A DNA stretch of 43,441 nt from Streptomyces neyagawaensis. Its GTDB lineage: Bacteria; Actinomycetota; Actinomycetes; Streptomycetales; Streptomycetaceae. Position 1 is the first letter of the stretch, and the number at the start of each line of letters is the position of its first letter. Position numbers and translations under genes: made by a program. This document shows, piece after piece, positions 1 to 8,416 of this stretch. The DNA is taken from positions 1-43,441 of the forward strand of contig NZ_JAMGBG010000060.1 in NCBI RefSeq assembly GCF_023516595.1, given 5' to 3'. The notes below the pieces were generated by a model. That model saw only the letters and a program-made list of their open reading frames with translations, did no database searches and was not told the origin of the DNA.

Positions 1-8
1 TTTCCCCT

Positions 9-215
9 ATGGCCCCACGGTGGATGGTGCCGACGCACAATGAGCACTCCCAGTGGTTCCGGCACCCCGTCCCTTCCCTCGGAATCGATGTCACCGGAGG
101 GACCAGGGACGCGCTGCTGCGCGGCGAGTACGTGCCGCGCCAGCGCCTGGTCGAGACGGACTTCTGCGAACGGTTCGGCGTCCGAGCGGGATCCCTTGAA
201 CCGGGCGACCGCGGC
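9..215 (+). pseudogene. GntR-family regulator, N-terminal HTH remnant
   Basis: The + frame from 9 reads through a segment typical of the GntR winged-helix start: a run like RDALLRGEYVPRQRLVE, followed by FCERFGV, which matches the usual I/L-x-G-x-x-x-P-G-x-x-L-x-E then L-x-x-x-F-G-V pattern of GntR DNA-binding domains. Past about 210 the frame becomes low-complexity Pro/Arg and the rest of the HTH and the effector domain are absent. It abuts the inward-facing YceI remnant, so both genes probably lost their 3' halves in one deletion. The identification rests on about 30 residues, so the family call is moderate and any function is lost. Confidence 0.45.
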
Positions 216-242
216 TGCCGGGGCCGTCGACGCTGGTCGGCA

Positions 243-610
243 GTCGCTCTTCACCGAGGTGAGGCGAGGTCGGCGGTGAAGGCGCCGCTGGTAGCCCGGG
301 TGCCCTCGATCTCCAGCTCCCCGGTGGCCTCCTCGGTACGGCCCACGGCCGTGGTGTCCTGCCCGAAGAGCACCTCGTCGACCCGGCAGCCAGCCTGCGA
401 GCCACTGCTCTCCCCCGCCCCGAGCCGTCGACCCCGGCTCCGGCCTCCTCGCCGGAAGCGCGGACGGAGGGTCCGGCTTGCGGGCAGTCGAGAGAGAGCC
501 GCCGGGGCGTCGTCCTGGATGTAGTTGATGTACACGTGCGGGCCGCCGACGGCCAGGACAGCGGCCGTCACCACACCGGCGATCAGCAGGCGTTGGGGGC
601 GCCTGAGCAT
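243..610 (-). pseudogene. YceI-family protein, truncated and frameshifted
   Basis: The reading frame starts at ATG 610. It has an N-terminal membrane or signal segment (LLIAGVVTAAVLAVGG), the GPHVYINYIQDDAP motif seen in actinobacterial YceI proteins, then SGSQAGCRVDEVLFGQ and TAVGRT, which fit the first strands of the YceI lipocalin-like barrel. It should continue as DLxSVKSD. That sequence is present but in another frame (SVKSD at 243-257), so there is a frameshift at about 255. The second half of the barrel is missing and the GntR remnant begins instead. YceI proteins bind polyprenoid-type lipids in the envelope; this copy cannot fold. Confidence 0.6.
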
Positions 611-681
611 GCCAACCGATCTTCTTCATGGATGTGGGCGGAGGGCGGCCCTGGAGTGGGACCCCGCCCCCGGAGCGACCG

Positions 682-2313
682 TCAGCTTCCCGAAGATCCG
701 GCTTTCTGGGCCATGGTCCTGGCCCAGGCGACTTCGAGCTTGCCCGTCGGTGTACGGGGCAGGGTGCCCGTCAGCACGACGGACCGTGGGACCTTGTAAC
801 CGGCGAGGCTCCTTCGGACCCAGTCGGAGAGTTCCTCACCGGTGGCGGCGGCGCCGGGTGCGACCGCGACCACGGCGGCCACCCGCTCGCCCCACGTCTC
901 GTCGGGCACGCCCACGACCACGCAGTCCATGACGTCGGGGTGCGTCAGCAGCACGTTCTCCACCTCCTGCGGGTGCACCTTCTCCCCGCCGGTGTTGATC
1001 ACGCCCGAACCGCGTCCGAGGAATCTGATCGCGCCGTCGGTCTCGATCTGGGCGAGATCGCCGGGTATGGAGTACCGGACCCCGTCGATGATGCGGAAGG
1101 TCCGCGCGCTCTTCCCGGTGTCCTTGTAGTAGCCGAGCGGCATCGGCCCGGAGTAGGCGAGCATCCCCGTCTCACCGCTGCCGGGCTCGACGAAACGGTC
1201 CCCCGCGCCGATCACCCGGGTCGCGGGCAGCGGATGGAAACGGGCCGGCAGCTCCCGCACCGACGAGGTGATCGCCAGGGCGAAGGGACCGCCCTCACTG
1301 GAGGCGATGGCATCGACGACCGTGACGGCGGAGCGTTCGTGCAGTGCCGACTTCAGCCGGTCGTCGAGTGCGGTGCCGGAGCTGAGGATCGTGCGCAGGG
1401 AACCCAGGTCGTACGGTGTGCCGGCGGCTTCGGCGCGCACCAGTTCGTCGACGAGCGGCCGGCAGACGGCGTTGCCCGCGACCAGCAGGGTGTCGACCTC
1501 GCGCTCGGCGAGCGTCCGCCAGACGTGGACCGGATCCAGTCCGCCCTGCCGTGCCATGACCGCCCGGCCGCCCACCAGGAGGGTGCCCATGGTGTTGAAC
1601 AGGCCGGTGGCGTGCATCAGCGGGACGACCGGCATCGTGGTGGGCGCTCTGCCCTCGTGGCGGGCGGCGACCGCGACCGACGCGGCTTCGTCGAGTGTTT
1701 TCGGCAGCTCGGTGACGCCGGCCTGCCGGAGGATCGGGATGGAGTGGAGCAGGTCGCCGACCTGCCACATCACGCCCTTGGGCTTGCCCGTGGTGCCGCC
1801 GGTGTACATGAAGAGGCGATCCGATCCGGGTCGGGGCCGGGCCTCGCGCGGCGGGTGCGCCGCGAGCAGTTCTTCCAGCTCGGGCACCGCGGGTCCGGCC
1901 GGTCCTTCGGCAGGCGGACCTCCCGCCCTCACGAGCAGCTTCAACGTGCGGACGTGTCCGGCGGCGTGCGTCACCCGGTCGGCCAGGGCGCCGCTGAAGA
2001 CGAGTGCCGCCGCGTCGGCGTCCGTGAGCAGCTCGGACAACTCCTCCCCGGTGTAACGGTAGTTGGCGTTGGCGGGGACGGCGCCGATCTTGAAGGCGGC
2101 ATAGACCGTCTCCAGGTAGGCGGCGCCGTTGTACAGGTAGCAGGCCACTGTGTCGCCCGCCCGCACTCCGGCATCCTCCAGCGCGGCGGCCAGCCGTGAC
2201 GCGCGCTGGTCGAACTCCCCGTAGGTCAGTTCGCGACCGGGCTCGACGATGGCGACGGCATCGGGCAGGGCGCGGGAGACCGCCTCCCAGATGGTGCCGA
2301 TGGACACGTCCAA
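682..2313 (-). CDS. Acyl-CoA synthetase (AMP-forming, FadD-like)
   Basis: A 543-residue member of the ANL superfamily that activates a carboxylic acid with ATP and CoA. The P-loop-like motif MYTGGTTGKPKGVMW lies near residue 180, the adenylation core carries the GRGSGVINTGGEKVHP hinge region, and the C-terminus has PRTPTGKLE with the catalytic lysine. The length is normal for FadD-type ligases. I chose TTG 2313 because AGGAGG (2322-2327 on the reverse strand) sits 8 nt upstream and the conserved sequence begins there; the open frame runs further up without a second good ribosome site. It is divergent from the sensor kinase at 2598. The nearby SDR (5075) suggests acyl or steroid-like substrate catabolism, but the substrate cannot be read from sequence. 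Confidence 0.88.
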   Translation of the reverse strand: MDVSIGTIWEAVSRALPDAVAIVEPGRELTYGEFDQRASRLAAALEDAGVRAGDTVACYLYNGAAYLETVYAAFKIGAVPANANYRYTGEELSELLTDADAAALVFSGALADRVTHAAGHVRTLKLLVRAGGPPAEGPAGPAVPELEELLAAHPPREARPRPGSDRLFMYTGGTTGKPKGVMWQVGDLLHSIPILRQAGVTELPKTLDEAASVAVAARHEGRAPTTMPVVPLMHATGLFNTMGTLLVGGRAVMARQGGLDPVHVWRTLAEREVDTLLVAGNAVCRPLVDELVRAEAAGTPYDLGSLRTILSSGTALDDRLKSALHERSAVTVVDAIASSEGGPFALAITSSVRELPARFHPLPATRVIGAGDRFVEPGSGETGMLAYSGPMPLGYYKDTGKSARTFRIIDGVRYSIPGDLAQIETDGAIRFLGRGSGVINTGGEKVHPQEVENVLLTHPDVMDCVVVGVPDETWGERVAAVVAVAPGAAATGEELSDWVRRSLAGYKVPRSVVLTGTLPRTPTGKLEVAWARTMAQKAGSSGS

Positions 2314-2597
2314 TGCTCGGACCTCCTCATCGTGCGGGTACGGACACCCGGCAGCGGGAACGACCGACCGTGCGGCCGAGTTCACGGGAAGCCACAGGCT
2401 AGGCAGGCGCGGCCCAACAGGGAACGCGAGCAATGACTGAACCCGCTCGGCGCTTCGACAGGTGATGAACAGGTCAAATGACGTAGCACCGCCGCAGGCA
2501 CGCCGGGCTACGATGCTGCCGTCGGCCGTGCCCCGACCCCTCCCCTCGCGAGCGCACCTCACCCCGTGGGGGCGTTGCGCAGATGAGGAGGCAGGTC

Positions 2598-4214
2598 ATG
2601 CCAGGTCCACCGCTCGTCGAGTGGGGGGACGTCGCGGCCGCCGCGATGGACGGCCTCGCCGTGGTGGACTGCGCCGGCCGCTTCGTCCAACTGAATCCCG
2701 CAGCCGTCGCGCTGTGCGGCGAGCGCAGGGAGGCCGACCTGATCGGCGTCCCCTCTCCGTTCGCTCTCACGAGCAAGCCCACCGCCTGCCCGGGGTTGCT
2801 GGAGGACGAGCCGGACGAGCAGGTGGCCTACTGGGTGACCGACTCCGGGGAACGGCGCGAGTTCGCCTACCGGGCCCGCGGCCTGCCGAGAGACCCGAGT
2901 CTCAAGGTCGTCTCCTTTCGCGACGTGACCGACGAGGGACACCGTTACCGCAGGGTCGCGGCCATCGCACGGACCTCCGTCGCCCTGGCCTCCGAGGGAT
3001 CACTGGGTTCCACCCTGGACGCGGTCGCCCGGCAGATCGTCCGGACCGACGGAGTGGCCGGGGTGCAGATCCTGACCCTGGACAGCACCGGCCGGGAACT
3101 GCGGCTGATGGGCTCCGCGGGGATACGACGCTCGGACACGTTCCTCGACCGCCTGCTGGAGTGCCGGGACCGAGGCGCCCGGCTGTGCGTACTGGACACC
3201 CTGAGGGAACGCAAACCGATCGTCGTCCCCCACCGGTGGGCCCAGATCCGCGAGGACCCCGCCTGGGAACCGCTGCACGACTACCTCGCCGAACTGACGT
3301 GGGACTCCTTCGTCAGTGTGCCGCTGACGGTGCGCGGCCGTGCCGAAGGCGTGCTGAACGCGTACTTCGCACCGGGACAGGAGGTCGGCACCCGGACGTT
3401 GGAGTTCCTCGCCGCCATGGCCGAGCAAGCTGCCCTCGCCGTCGACTACGCCACTCTGCTGCAGCGTGAGCGCGACGGAGCGCGCCAGGACGAACGCCAG
3501 CGCCTCGCCCGGGATCTGCACGACTCCATCGTCCAGCAGGTGTTCTCGATCGGCATGCAGGCCAACGCGGTCGGAGTGCTCGGGACACGCGGTGTGCCGG
3601 TACCGGCCGAGGCCGTCCAGAACTTCGCGGACGAGATCGGAACGCTTGCGCGGACCGTCCTTGCCGACCTGAGGGCGATGGTGCACGAGCTGCGCCCCTC
3701 CTCCACCGCCGACCTCGGACTGGAGGAGACGGTGAACACGCTCGTCAAGAGCACCGAGAACCGGACCGGTCTGGACTTCCACCTCCGGTTCGGACAAGGG
3801 CTGGACACGATCGAACCCGAACTCGCCGAGGACGCCTACCGGATCGTCGCGGAGGCCATCCACAACGTGGTCAAACACGGGGAGGCCACCCTCGCCGTCG
3901 TCCGCCTCGGCGTCCACGGCCACACACTGACCGCGAGCGTCTCCGACAACGGTCGTGGCCTGCGGGACCCGAGCGGGCACCCGATTCCGCCGGAGGGCGG
4001 CCGGAGCGTCGGCTCAGGGCGAGGCACGGAGGGCTACGGACTGACGACCATGCGGGAAAGGGCGGAACGATGGGGTGGCACCATGAGGATCAGGTCGCGC
4101 GCGGAGAAGGGTACGACCGTGCGCGTGGTCATACCCCTGCCCGTGTGGGTACCGGACCTGTCCCCGGAGGACCCGGACAGCTCCGCGAACACGGCGTTGC
4201 CGGTGCCGCTCTGA
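2598..4214 (+). CDS. PAS-GAF sensor histidine kinase (HisKA_3 type)
   Basis: A 538-residue cytosolic two-component sensor of the NarX/DevS class. A PAS-like domain (about residues 10-110, with GLAVVDCAGRFVQLNPAA) is followed by a GAF domain (about 130-285), the HisKA_3 dimerisation/phosphoacceptor segment RLARDLHDSIVQQV with the phospho-His in DLHD, and a HATPase with N-box (EAIHNVVKHGE), G1 box (VSDNGRGL) and G2 region (GYGLTTMRERA). No membrane segment is seen. ATG 2598 has GAGGAGG at 2585-2591; the ATG at 2583 lies inside that ribosome site. The response regulator starts at the kinase stop codon, so the pair is probably translationally coupled. The signal is unknown; the fold suits a redox, gas or small-molecule sensor. 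Confidence 0.9.
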   Translation: MPGPPLVEWGDVAAAAMDGLAVVDCAGRFVQLNPAAVALCGERREADLIGVPSPFALTSKPTACPGLLEDEPDEQVAYWVTDSGERREFAYRARGLPRDPSLKVVSFRDVTDEGHRYRRVAAIARTSVALASEGSLGSTLDAVARQIVRTDGVAGVQILTLDSTGRELRLMGSAGIRRSDTFLDRLLECRDRGARLCVLDTLRERKPIVVPHRWAQIREDPAWEPLHDYLAELTWDSFVSVPLTVRGRAEGVLNAYFAPGQEVGTRTLEFLAAMAEQAALAVDYATLLQRERDGARQDERQRLARDLHDSIVQQVFSIGMQANAVGVLGTRGVPVPAEAVQNFADEIGTLARTVLADLRAMVHELRPSSTADLGLEETVNTLVKSTENRTGLDFHLRFGQGLDTIEPELAEDAYRIVAEAIHNVVKHGEATLAVVRLGVHGHTLTASVSDNGRGLRDPSGHPIPPEGGRSVGSGRGTEGYGLTTMRERAERWGGTMRIRSRAEKGTTVRVVIPLPVWVPDLSPEDPDSSANTALPVPL

Positions 4215-4882
4215 GAAGCGGGCAACCCAGGCCGACCCGGGTGCTGATCGTGGACGACCACGCCGTCGTACGCCGTGGCATCCGCGCCTACCTTGAGGTC
4301 CTGGACGACATGGAGGTCGCAGCGGAAGCGGCCGACGGGCAGGAGGCGCTCACCCGGCTGGACGCGATGGCGGCCCACGGCGAGCTGCCGGACGTGGTGC
4401 TGATCGATCTGCTCATGCCCCGGATGGACGGCTCCACGGCGATCGGCCTGATCAAGGAACGTCACCCCGGGGTGCGCGTCGTGGTGCTGACCAGCTTCGG
4501 CGAGATGGAACGTGTCCACGCCGCCCTCGCGCAGGGGGCCGCCGGTTATCTGCTCAAGGACGCGGAGGCCGGCGAGGTGGTCTCCGCCATCCGCGCGGCG
4601 GCACGCGGAGAGGTCTTCCTCGACCCCGCAGTCGCCCGAGGGCTCACCCAGGAGATCGTCTCGCCGCCGACCGGGCTCGGCTCGCTCACCAGCCGGGAGC
4701 GAGATGTCCTCGTCCTCGTCGCCGAGGGGCAGTCCAACCAGCAGATCGCCGACGAGCTGGTGATCAGCGAGCGCACGGCCCGTACGCACGTCAGCAATGT
4801 GCTGCGCAAACTCCGTCTCACGTCGCGGACCCAGGCGGCGCTCTTCGCCGTACGGCAGGGACTGGTACCGCCGCGCGGCTGA
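4211..4882 (+). CDS. NarL/FixJ-family response regulator
   Basis: The receiver domain has the acidic pair in VLIVDDHAVVRRG, the phospho-acceptor Asp in VLIDLLMPRMDG (about residue 66), the switch Thr in VLTSF and the Lys in YLLKDAEAGE. A LuxR-type HTH (LTSRERDVLVLVAEGQSNQQ to ERTARTHVSNVLRKL) follows. At about 223 aa it is typical for the family. The start is uncertain: a CTG at 4211 overlaps the kinase stop as CTGA, giving the expected N-terminus. GTG 4241 is too short to leave the first strand intact, and GTG 4145 lies deep in the kinase gene without a ribosome site. It is the cognate partner of the kinase at 2598. Confidence 0.88.
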   Translation: MRSGQPRPTRVLIVDDHAVVRRGIRAYLEVLDDMEVAAEAADGQEALTRLDAMAAHGELPDVVLIDLLMPRMDGSTAIGLIKERHPGVRVVVLTSFGEMERVHAALAQGAAGYLLKDAEAGEVVSAIRAAARGEVFLDPAVARGLTQEIVSPPTGLGSLTSRERDVLVLVAEGQSNQQIADELVISERTARTHVSNVLRKLRLTSRTQAALFAVRQGLVPPRG

Positions 4883-4952
4883 CTGCGGCGCGGGGGCGTC
4901 AGCTTCCGCAGGCGGATCACCCGCGGTGAGCGACACCTCCGAGCGCGACACA

Positions 4953-4973
4953 TGTCCCGGTTCCCCCGGGACA
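4953..4973. terminator. Hairpin between response regulator and SDR gene
   Basis: Perfect 8-bp stem TGTCCCGG / CCGGGACA around a 5-nt loop, 70 nt after the response-regulator stop and 100 nt before the SDR start. It could be a T-less terminator, as is common in high-GC genomes, or an operator; the half-site GTCCC/GGGAC is also the core of the DevR-like box but in the inverted order. Confidence 0.4.
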
Positions 4974-5074
4974 CAGGACGGCCGCCGAAGCCGTCATCGG
5001 GCAGATCCTTCTGGACCCGGCCCATTCCTACGCTCGGGGGAACGCCATACCTACTGCCTGCTCAGGGGGACACC

Positions 5075-5986
5075 ATGCTCGACGGCCGAGTCGCGATCGT
5101 CACGGGTGCGGGCCGCGGCCTGGGGCGGGCCTACGCACGTGCGCTGTCGGCAGCGGGCGGCGCTGTCGTGGTGAACGACCTCGATGCCGACGTGGCCGCG
5201 GAGACCGTCGAGGCGATCACCGCGGCGGGAGGCTCGGCCGTCGCCCATGTCGGCGCGGTCGGCAGCTCCGAGTTCGCCGAGGCGCTGGTCGAGCGGGCCG
5301 TCGCCGAGTTCGGCCGCCTCGACGTGATGATCACCAACGCCGGCGCACTGCGGGACAGGACCCTGCGCAACACCACCGACGAGGACTTCGACCTCGTCGT
5401 CACGAGCCATCTGCGCGGCACGTTCACCTGTGGACGCGCCGCGGCGGCCCGCTTCCGTGAGCAGGGCGACGGCGGCCGGCTCATCCTCGTGGGTTCGCCC
5501 GCGGGGCAGCGTGCCAGCTTCGGCCAGACCGCCTATTCGGCCTCCAAGGGCGCGATCGTCGCGATGACCCGCACCTGGGCTCTTGAACTCGCGAAGATCG
5601 GCGTCACCGTCAATGCCGTCGTACCGACCGCCCTGACCCGCATGGTCGCGACCATGCCCCGTGTCGGTGACCTCGTGGCGAAGGTTGACGCGGGTGAGCC
5701 GATTCCCGAGGGAGCCCGCCGCCAGGGCCTGGGCTCCCCGGCCGATGTCGCCCCGCTGATCGTGTACCTGGCGTCGAAGGAGTCGGCCCGCGTGACCGGT
5801 CAGGCCATCGCCGCCGGAGGAGACCGGATCGCCCTGTGGACGCACCCCACCGAGGTCGCGACCCACCTCCGGCCGGGCGGCTGGTCCCCCGATGCCGTGA
5901 GCGAGCTCTTCGCCGACGCCTACGCGAACCAACTGCAGGACTTCACGGCCACGCCGCTCGATCTCGAAGCCATCGGAAGCATCTGA
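5075..5986 (+). CDS. Short-chain dehydrogenase/reductase (SDR)
   Basis: A 303-residue NAD(P)-dependent oxidoreductase. It shows the cofactor motif TGAGRGLG near the N-terminus, the structural NAG motif (ITNAGA), the catalytic Ser (ILVGSPAG) and the YSASK active-site Tyr/Lys pair. The acidic residue after the second strand (VVNDLDAD) favours NAD over NADP. It is about 50 residues longer than a minimal SDR, with a C-terminal tail (WTHPTEVATHLR) typical of actinobacterial SDRs linked to fatty-acid or steroid beta-oxidation. ATG 5075 follows AGGGGGA (5064-5070). The acyl-CoA synthetase at 682 is a plausible pathway partner, but it is on the other strand and the substrate is not known. Confidence 0.88.
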   Translation: MLDGRVAIVTGAGRGLGRAYARALSAAGGAVVVNDLDADVAAETVEAITAAGGSAVAHVGAVGSSEFAEALVERAVAEFGRLDVMITNAGALRDRTLRNTTDEDFDLVVTSHLRGTFTCGRAAAARFREQGDGGRLILVGSPAGQRASFGQTAYSASKGAIVAMTRTWALELAKIGVTVNAVVPTALTRMVATMPRVGDLVAKVDAGEPIPEGARRQGLGSPADVAPLIVYLASKESARVTGQAIAAGGDRIALWTHPTEVATHLRPGGWSPDAVSELFADAYANQLQDFTATPLDLEAIGSI

Positions 5987-6272
5987 CGGTTCCGGGGGCA
6001 ACCAGGGCTCCGGGACCCTCGGCGCCCGCCGGGGCTGTGCCGGTCAGTGGAAGCAACGACTCCTGAACAGCAGGCCCCATGAATGTCGGATGTCGTGAAC
6101 GGCGTACGTCATCTGTCTCCACTTGCCCAGATGTCGTTCGTTCCCCCTTTTAGGCGCCTTCCTCTCGGCCCACCCAGAGCAAGGACCGGCTCATGCCATA
6201 ACCCCCAGTTCCTCCCACTGTCGTCCCACTCCTGACCAGCTCTTCCGGACCAGTCACAGACCAAACTTCGGC

Positions 6273-6690
6273 TCACTCCTCAGACTCCGCGCCCCGGCTG
6301 ATCCGCTCCCACTCCTGCATGGACTGCTCGAGCCGGAGATGAATGACCTCCGCAGGCCGCATCGCCGCGTAGTACATGCAGCCGAAGAACGCCTCCAGGT
6401 GAGGGCCGCGCCCGCGCTGCTGGGCAACCGCCGTGAGCAGCTGGGCGACCTGGGCGCGATTGAGACGGCAGCCGGGTCCACCTCCTCGTTGACTGCTGGA
6501 GCGCTCCACCTGAGCCCGTTGAGGGGGATCTCCGTGAAGTAACCCTTCTCCACGGCATATATTGAGGACTTCGTTGAACGCGGCCCGCTTGCGCCGTGCT
6601 GTCTTGGCAGCAGCCTCCTTGCCGTCCAGCTTGAGACACAGGGCGTCCAGCGCCCGTCGCAGCACATCGGCCTCCGCGAGAGCGCTTTAG
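6273..6690 (-). pseudogene. Tyrosine recombinase (phage-type integrase) remnant
   Basis: Three pieces of one protein lie in alternating frames. ADVLRRALDALCLKLDG with ARRKRAAFNEVLN reads in one frame, GYFTEIPLNGLRWSAPAVNE in a second, and AQVAQLLTAVAQ with EAFFGCMYYAAMRPAEVIHL back in the first. This is the core-binding domain and the start of the catalytic domain of a tyrosine integrase, including the conserved Arg in AAMRPAEV. The later His-x-x-Arg and the nucleophilic Tyr are absent. Two frameshifts and the missing 3' end make it dead. Its 5' edge meets a truncated USP gene, so an insertion followed by deletion is the likely history. Confidence 0.65.
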
Positions 6691-6701
6691 GTCCCCCTGT
6701 T

Positions 6702-6827
6702 TCAGGGCCCACAATCCCACAGGCAGGCGTACATCAGCCTCGGCGGCAGACCGTGCCGGACCGCCTGGGCCACTGCCCAGTCGACCGCCACGAGGCTCGC
6801 CTCCGATCCGCCGGCACCTGCGACCAG
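6702..6827 (-). pseudogene. Universal stress protein, N-terminal fragment
   Basis: The frame reads LVAGAGGSEASLVAVDWAV, then AVRHGLPPRLMYACLWD, the first strand-helix-strand of a UspA domain (compare the intact domain at 17214: LPLVVGVDGSEPSL, VPLRLVHASLWE). The usual start Met position is a CTG, with a GAGGGAG ribosome site still visible just upstream. The protein stops after about 41 residues, where the integrase remnant begins. A perfect palindromic DevR-like box remains upstream (6946-6959), which suggests a former dormancy-type USP gene. Confidence 0.6.
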
Positions 6828-6923
6828 GGCAGCTCCCTCGCCCTCACCGCCTGTCGTCGAACCGTTGCCGGACCAGCAGAGAGGCCCTCCCTCGCCGTCG
6901 CAGCCGGGGCTGGGCCGCAGGAG

Positions 6924-6959
6924 GGGCGGTTCGGCCCTGCGCCGGGGGACGTTCGTCCC
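6924..6959. promoter_or_regulatory. Paired DevR/DosR-like boxes
   Basis: GGGAC-GTTC-GTCCC at 6946-6959 is a perfect match to the window's motif GGG(A/C)C-N4-G(G/T)CCC and to the core of the mycobacterial DosR box (GGGAC-N4-GTCCC). GGGCG-GTTC-GGCCC at 6924-6937 matches 9 of 10 positions. Their centres are 22 nt apart, about two helical turns, and both share the spacer GTTC. They lie upstream of the USP remnant on the minus strand and of the CBS-BON gene at 7157 on the plus strand. Confidence 0.65.
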
Positions 6960-7031
6960 ACGCCTGTCCGTGCCGGAAACCATGGCAGCGGGCCTCTCAC
7001 TCAGCCGCCGGGTCGGAGGGGCGCCAAGTGA

Positions 7032-7045
7032 GGGCCTCTCGGCCC
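7032..7045. promoter_or_regulatory. DevR/DosR-like box upstream of the CBS-BON gene
   Basis: GGGCC-TCTC-GGCCC is a perfect match to the recurring motif, 112 nt before the CBS-BON start codon. It is a third copy beside the pair at 6924-6959, so this promoter region holds three candidate sites. Confidence 0.5.
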
Positions 7046-7156
7046 TGCCACCTGCCCGCTCGGTCCCTGGGCGCGCAGGTGCCCACGCCGGACGCTGGAC
7101 TCGAAGCCCGGAGGAGAGCCGGCCGGGGACCGTCGCGCAAGCGCAGGAGGACAGGC

Positions 7157-7882
7157 ATGAAGCCCACGAAGATCGGCGCTCTGATGGCCCGTGACGTCGT
7201 CACGGCGGAGTACGGCACTCCCTTCAAGGACGTGGTCCGGCTGCTGGGCGAACACCGCATCAGCGGGCTCCCGGTCGTCGACGAGGACAACAAGGTCATC
7301 GGGGTGATCTCGGAGACCGACCTGATGCTCCGTCAGACCGAGGAGCCCGGGGAGGAGACGTGGATCGGCCGGCTGCGTCGCCTGCGCCACAGTGTCCGGG
7401 AGACGGACGCAAAGAGCCGGGCCCGAACCGCCGGCCGGCTGATGTCGGCACCCGCCGTCACCGTACGAGCCGACGCCACCGTCCCCGAGGCCGCCCGGCT
7501 GATGGCCGAGCACCGCATCGAGCGGCTGCCCGTGGTGGACGAGGAAGACCGGCTCGTCGGCATCGTCACCCGCCGTGACCTGCTGACGGTGTTCCTGCGC
7601 ACCGACGAAGAGATTCGGCAAGCCGTGGAGCAGGAGGTCATCGTCAACACACTGTGGCTGGCTCCGCGAACCGTCACGATCTCCGTGCAGGACGGCGTGG
7701 TCACCCTCGCGGGCCACATCGAACGACGCACCGAGAAGTCCATCGCCCTCGCCATGACAGGTCGGATGGACGGCGTGGTCGGCGTCGTCGACAACCTGTC
7801 CTACCGGATCGACGACACGCACCTCCAACCGGCCGAACAGGCCCTGCACGGCGTGGCCGACGACTGGCTGCGCAAGCTGTGA
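7157..7882 (+). CDS. CBS-pair protein with C-terminal BON domain
   Basis: A 241-residue protein. Two CBS motifs (about residues 8-60, with VVRLLGEHRISGLPVVDEDN, and about 95-150, with MAEHRIERLPVVDEED) form a Bateman module that usually binds adenosine nucleotides. The C-terminus (about 155-225; VTISVQDGVVTLAGHIERR) is a BON domain, which usually contacts membranes or lipids. ATG 7157 follows AGGAGG at 7145-7150. An intact relative lies at 36510 and a broken one at 18365. CBS proteins are common in the mycobacterial DosR regulon, and the three DevR-like boxes upstream fit control by oxygen limitation. A role as an energy-charge sensor is inferred. Confidence 0.9.
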   Translation: MKPTKIGALMARDVVTAEYGTPFKDVVRLLGEHRISGLPVVDEDNKVIGVISETDLMLRQTEEPGEETWIGRLRRLRHSVRETDAKSRARTAGRLMSAPAVTVRADATVPEAARLMAEHRIERLPVVDEEDRLVGIVTRRDLLTVFLRTDEEIRQAVEQEVIVNTLWLAPRTVTISVQDGVVTLAGHIERRTEKSIALAMTGRMDGVVGVVDNLSYRIDDTHLQPAEQALHGVADDWLRKL

Positions 7883-7950
7883 CATCCCTGCCTGGCTCCT
7901 GACAGGAACACAACGCCCAGTTGTGAGCGGGCAAACGAATGGAGGCAGCC

Positions 7951-8175
7951 ATGATTCCGCTGCTGCTTGTCGGTGCGGCCGTGCTGGGCGCGTGCCTGGT
8001 GTTCGGCTACAGCTCGTTCGTGGTCGGCTTCGTCCTGATGGTCGTCGGCGTCCTCGGCCTGATCGCCTTCATGTCCACGCCGGGCATGGTCCGCCGCCCC
8101 GGTGAACGAGAAGTGATCATCGAGGAGAAGCACTTCATCGGCGAGGGCGACGACCATCGCCACTACCGCACGTGA
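7951..8175 (+). CDS. Small membrane protein (about 74 aa)
   Basis: Two hydrophobic segments (about residues 2-20, IPLLLVGAAVLGACLVFGY, and 24-42, VVGFVLMVVGVLGLIAF) separated by a short turn are followed by a charged tail rich in Glu, His and Asp (EVIIEEKHF, GEGDDHRHY). ATG 7951 is preferred over ATG 7939 because GGAGG (7941-7945) sits 5 nt upstream of it. It resembles the small two-helix proteins often annotated as DUF6458-like, but I cannot assign a function. It lies 68 nt after the CBS-BON gene and could share its transcript. The acidic, His-rich tail could bind metal (inference). Confidence 0.65.
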   Translation: MIPLLLVGAAVLGACLVFGYSSFVVGFVLMVVGVLGLIAFMSTPGMVRRPGEREVIIEEKHFIGEGDDHRHYRT

Positions 8176-8278
8176 CCGACCCGACCGCCTGGTTGCGGAA
8201 GGAGCGACTGCCACGAGTGCGGAAGCAGCACGCCCCGACAACCCCGCTCGGCTGACCGCCGAGCTCCACCCTCGATTG

Positions 8279-8320
8279 TCCCGGTGGCTGTGGCTGGTGT
8301 CCCGGTGGCTGTGGCTGGTG
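8279..8320 (+). repeat. 21-bp perfect tandem duplication inside DUF4389 remnant
   Basis: Two identical 21-nt units, 8279-8299 and 8300-8320, each encoding SRWLWLV. Intact relatives carry this segment once, so it is an in-frame slippage duplication. Confidence 0.9.
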
Positions 8321-8368
8321 AAGTGGCTCCTCGCATTTCCCCACCACGTCGTTCTGGCTTTCCTCTGG

Positions 8369-8416
8369 GTGGCATTCGTGGGGGTGAGCGCGGTGGCATT
8401 CGTGGGGGTGAGCGCG
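8369..8416 (+). repeat. 24-bp perfect tandem duplication inside DUF4389 remnant
   Basis: Two identical 24-nt units, 8369-8392 and 8393-8416, each encoding VAFVGVSA and followed by a partial third copy (VAFF). This is a second in-frame slippage event in the same dead gene. Confidence 0.9.

Noticed and set aside
628..2199. 523-codon plus-strand frame opposite the acyl-CoA synthetase
   Set aside because: The opposite strand carries all ANL-family motifs; the plus-strand product is Asp/Arg/Gly-rich shadow sequence.
4953..4973. The TGTCCCGG hairpin as another DevR box
   Set aside because: Half-sites are in the reversed order (GTCCC before GGGAC), so it is an inverted repeat of the complementary type and not the same motif.
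6273..6690. Functional integrase with an attachment site
   Set aside because: Two frameshifts, no catalytic Tyr, and no tRNA gene or flanking direct repeat was visible.
7001..7885. Long minus-strand open frames opposite the CBS-BON gene, and similar ones opposite most genes
   Set aside because: They mirror the third-position GC bias of the real genes, lack ribosome sites and contain no recognisable motif; they are antisense shadows.
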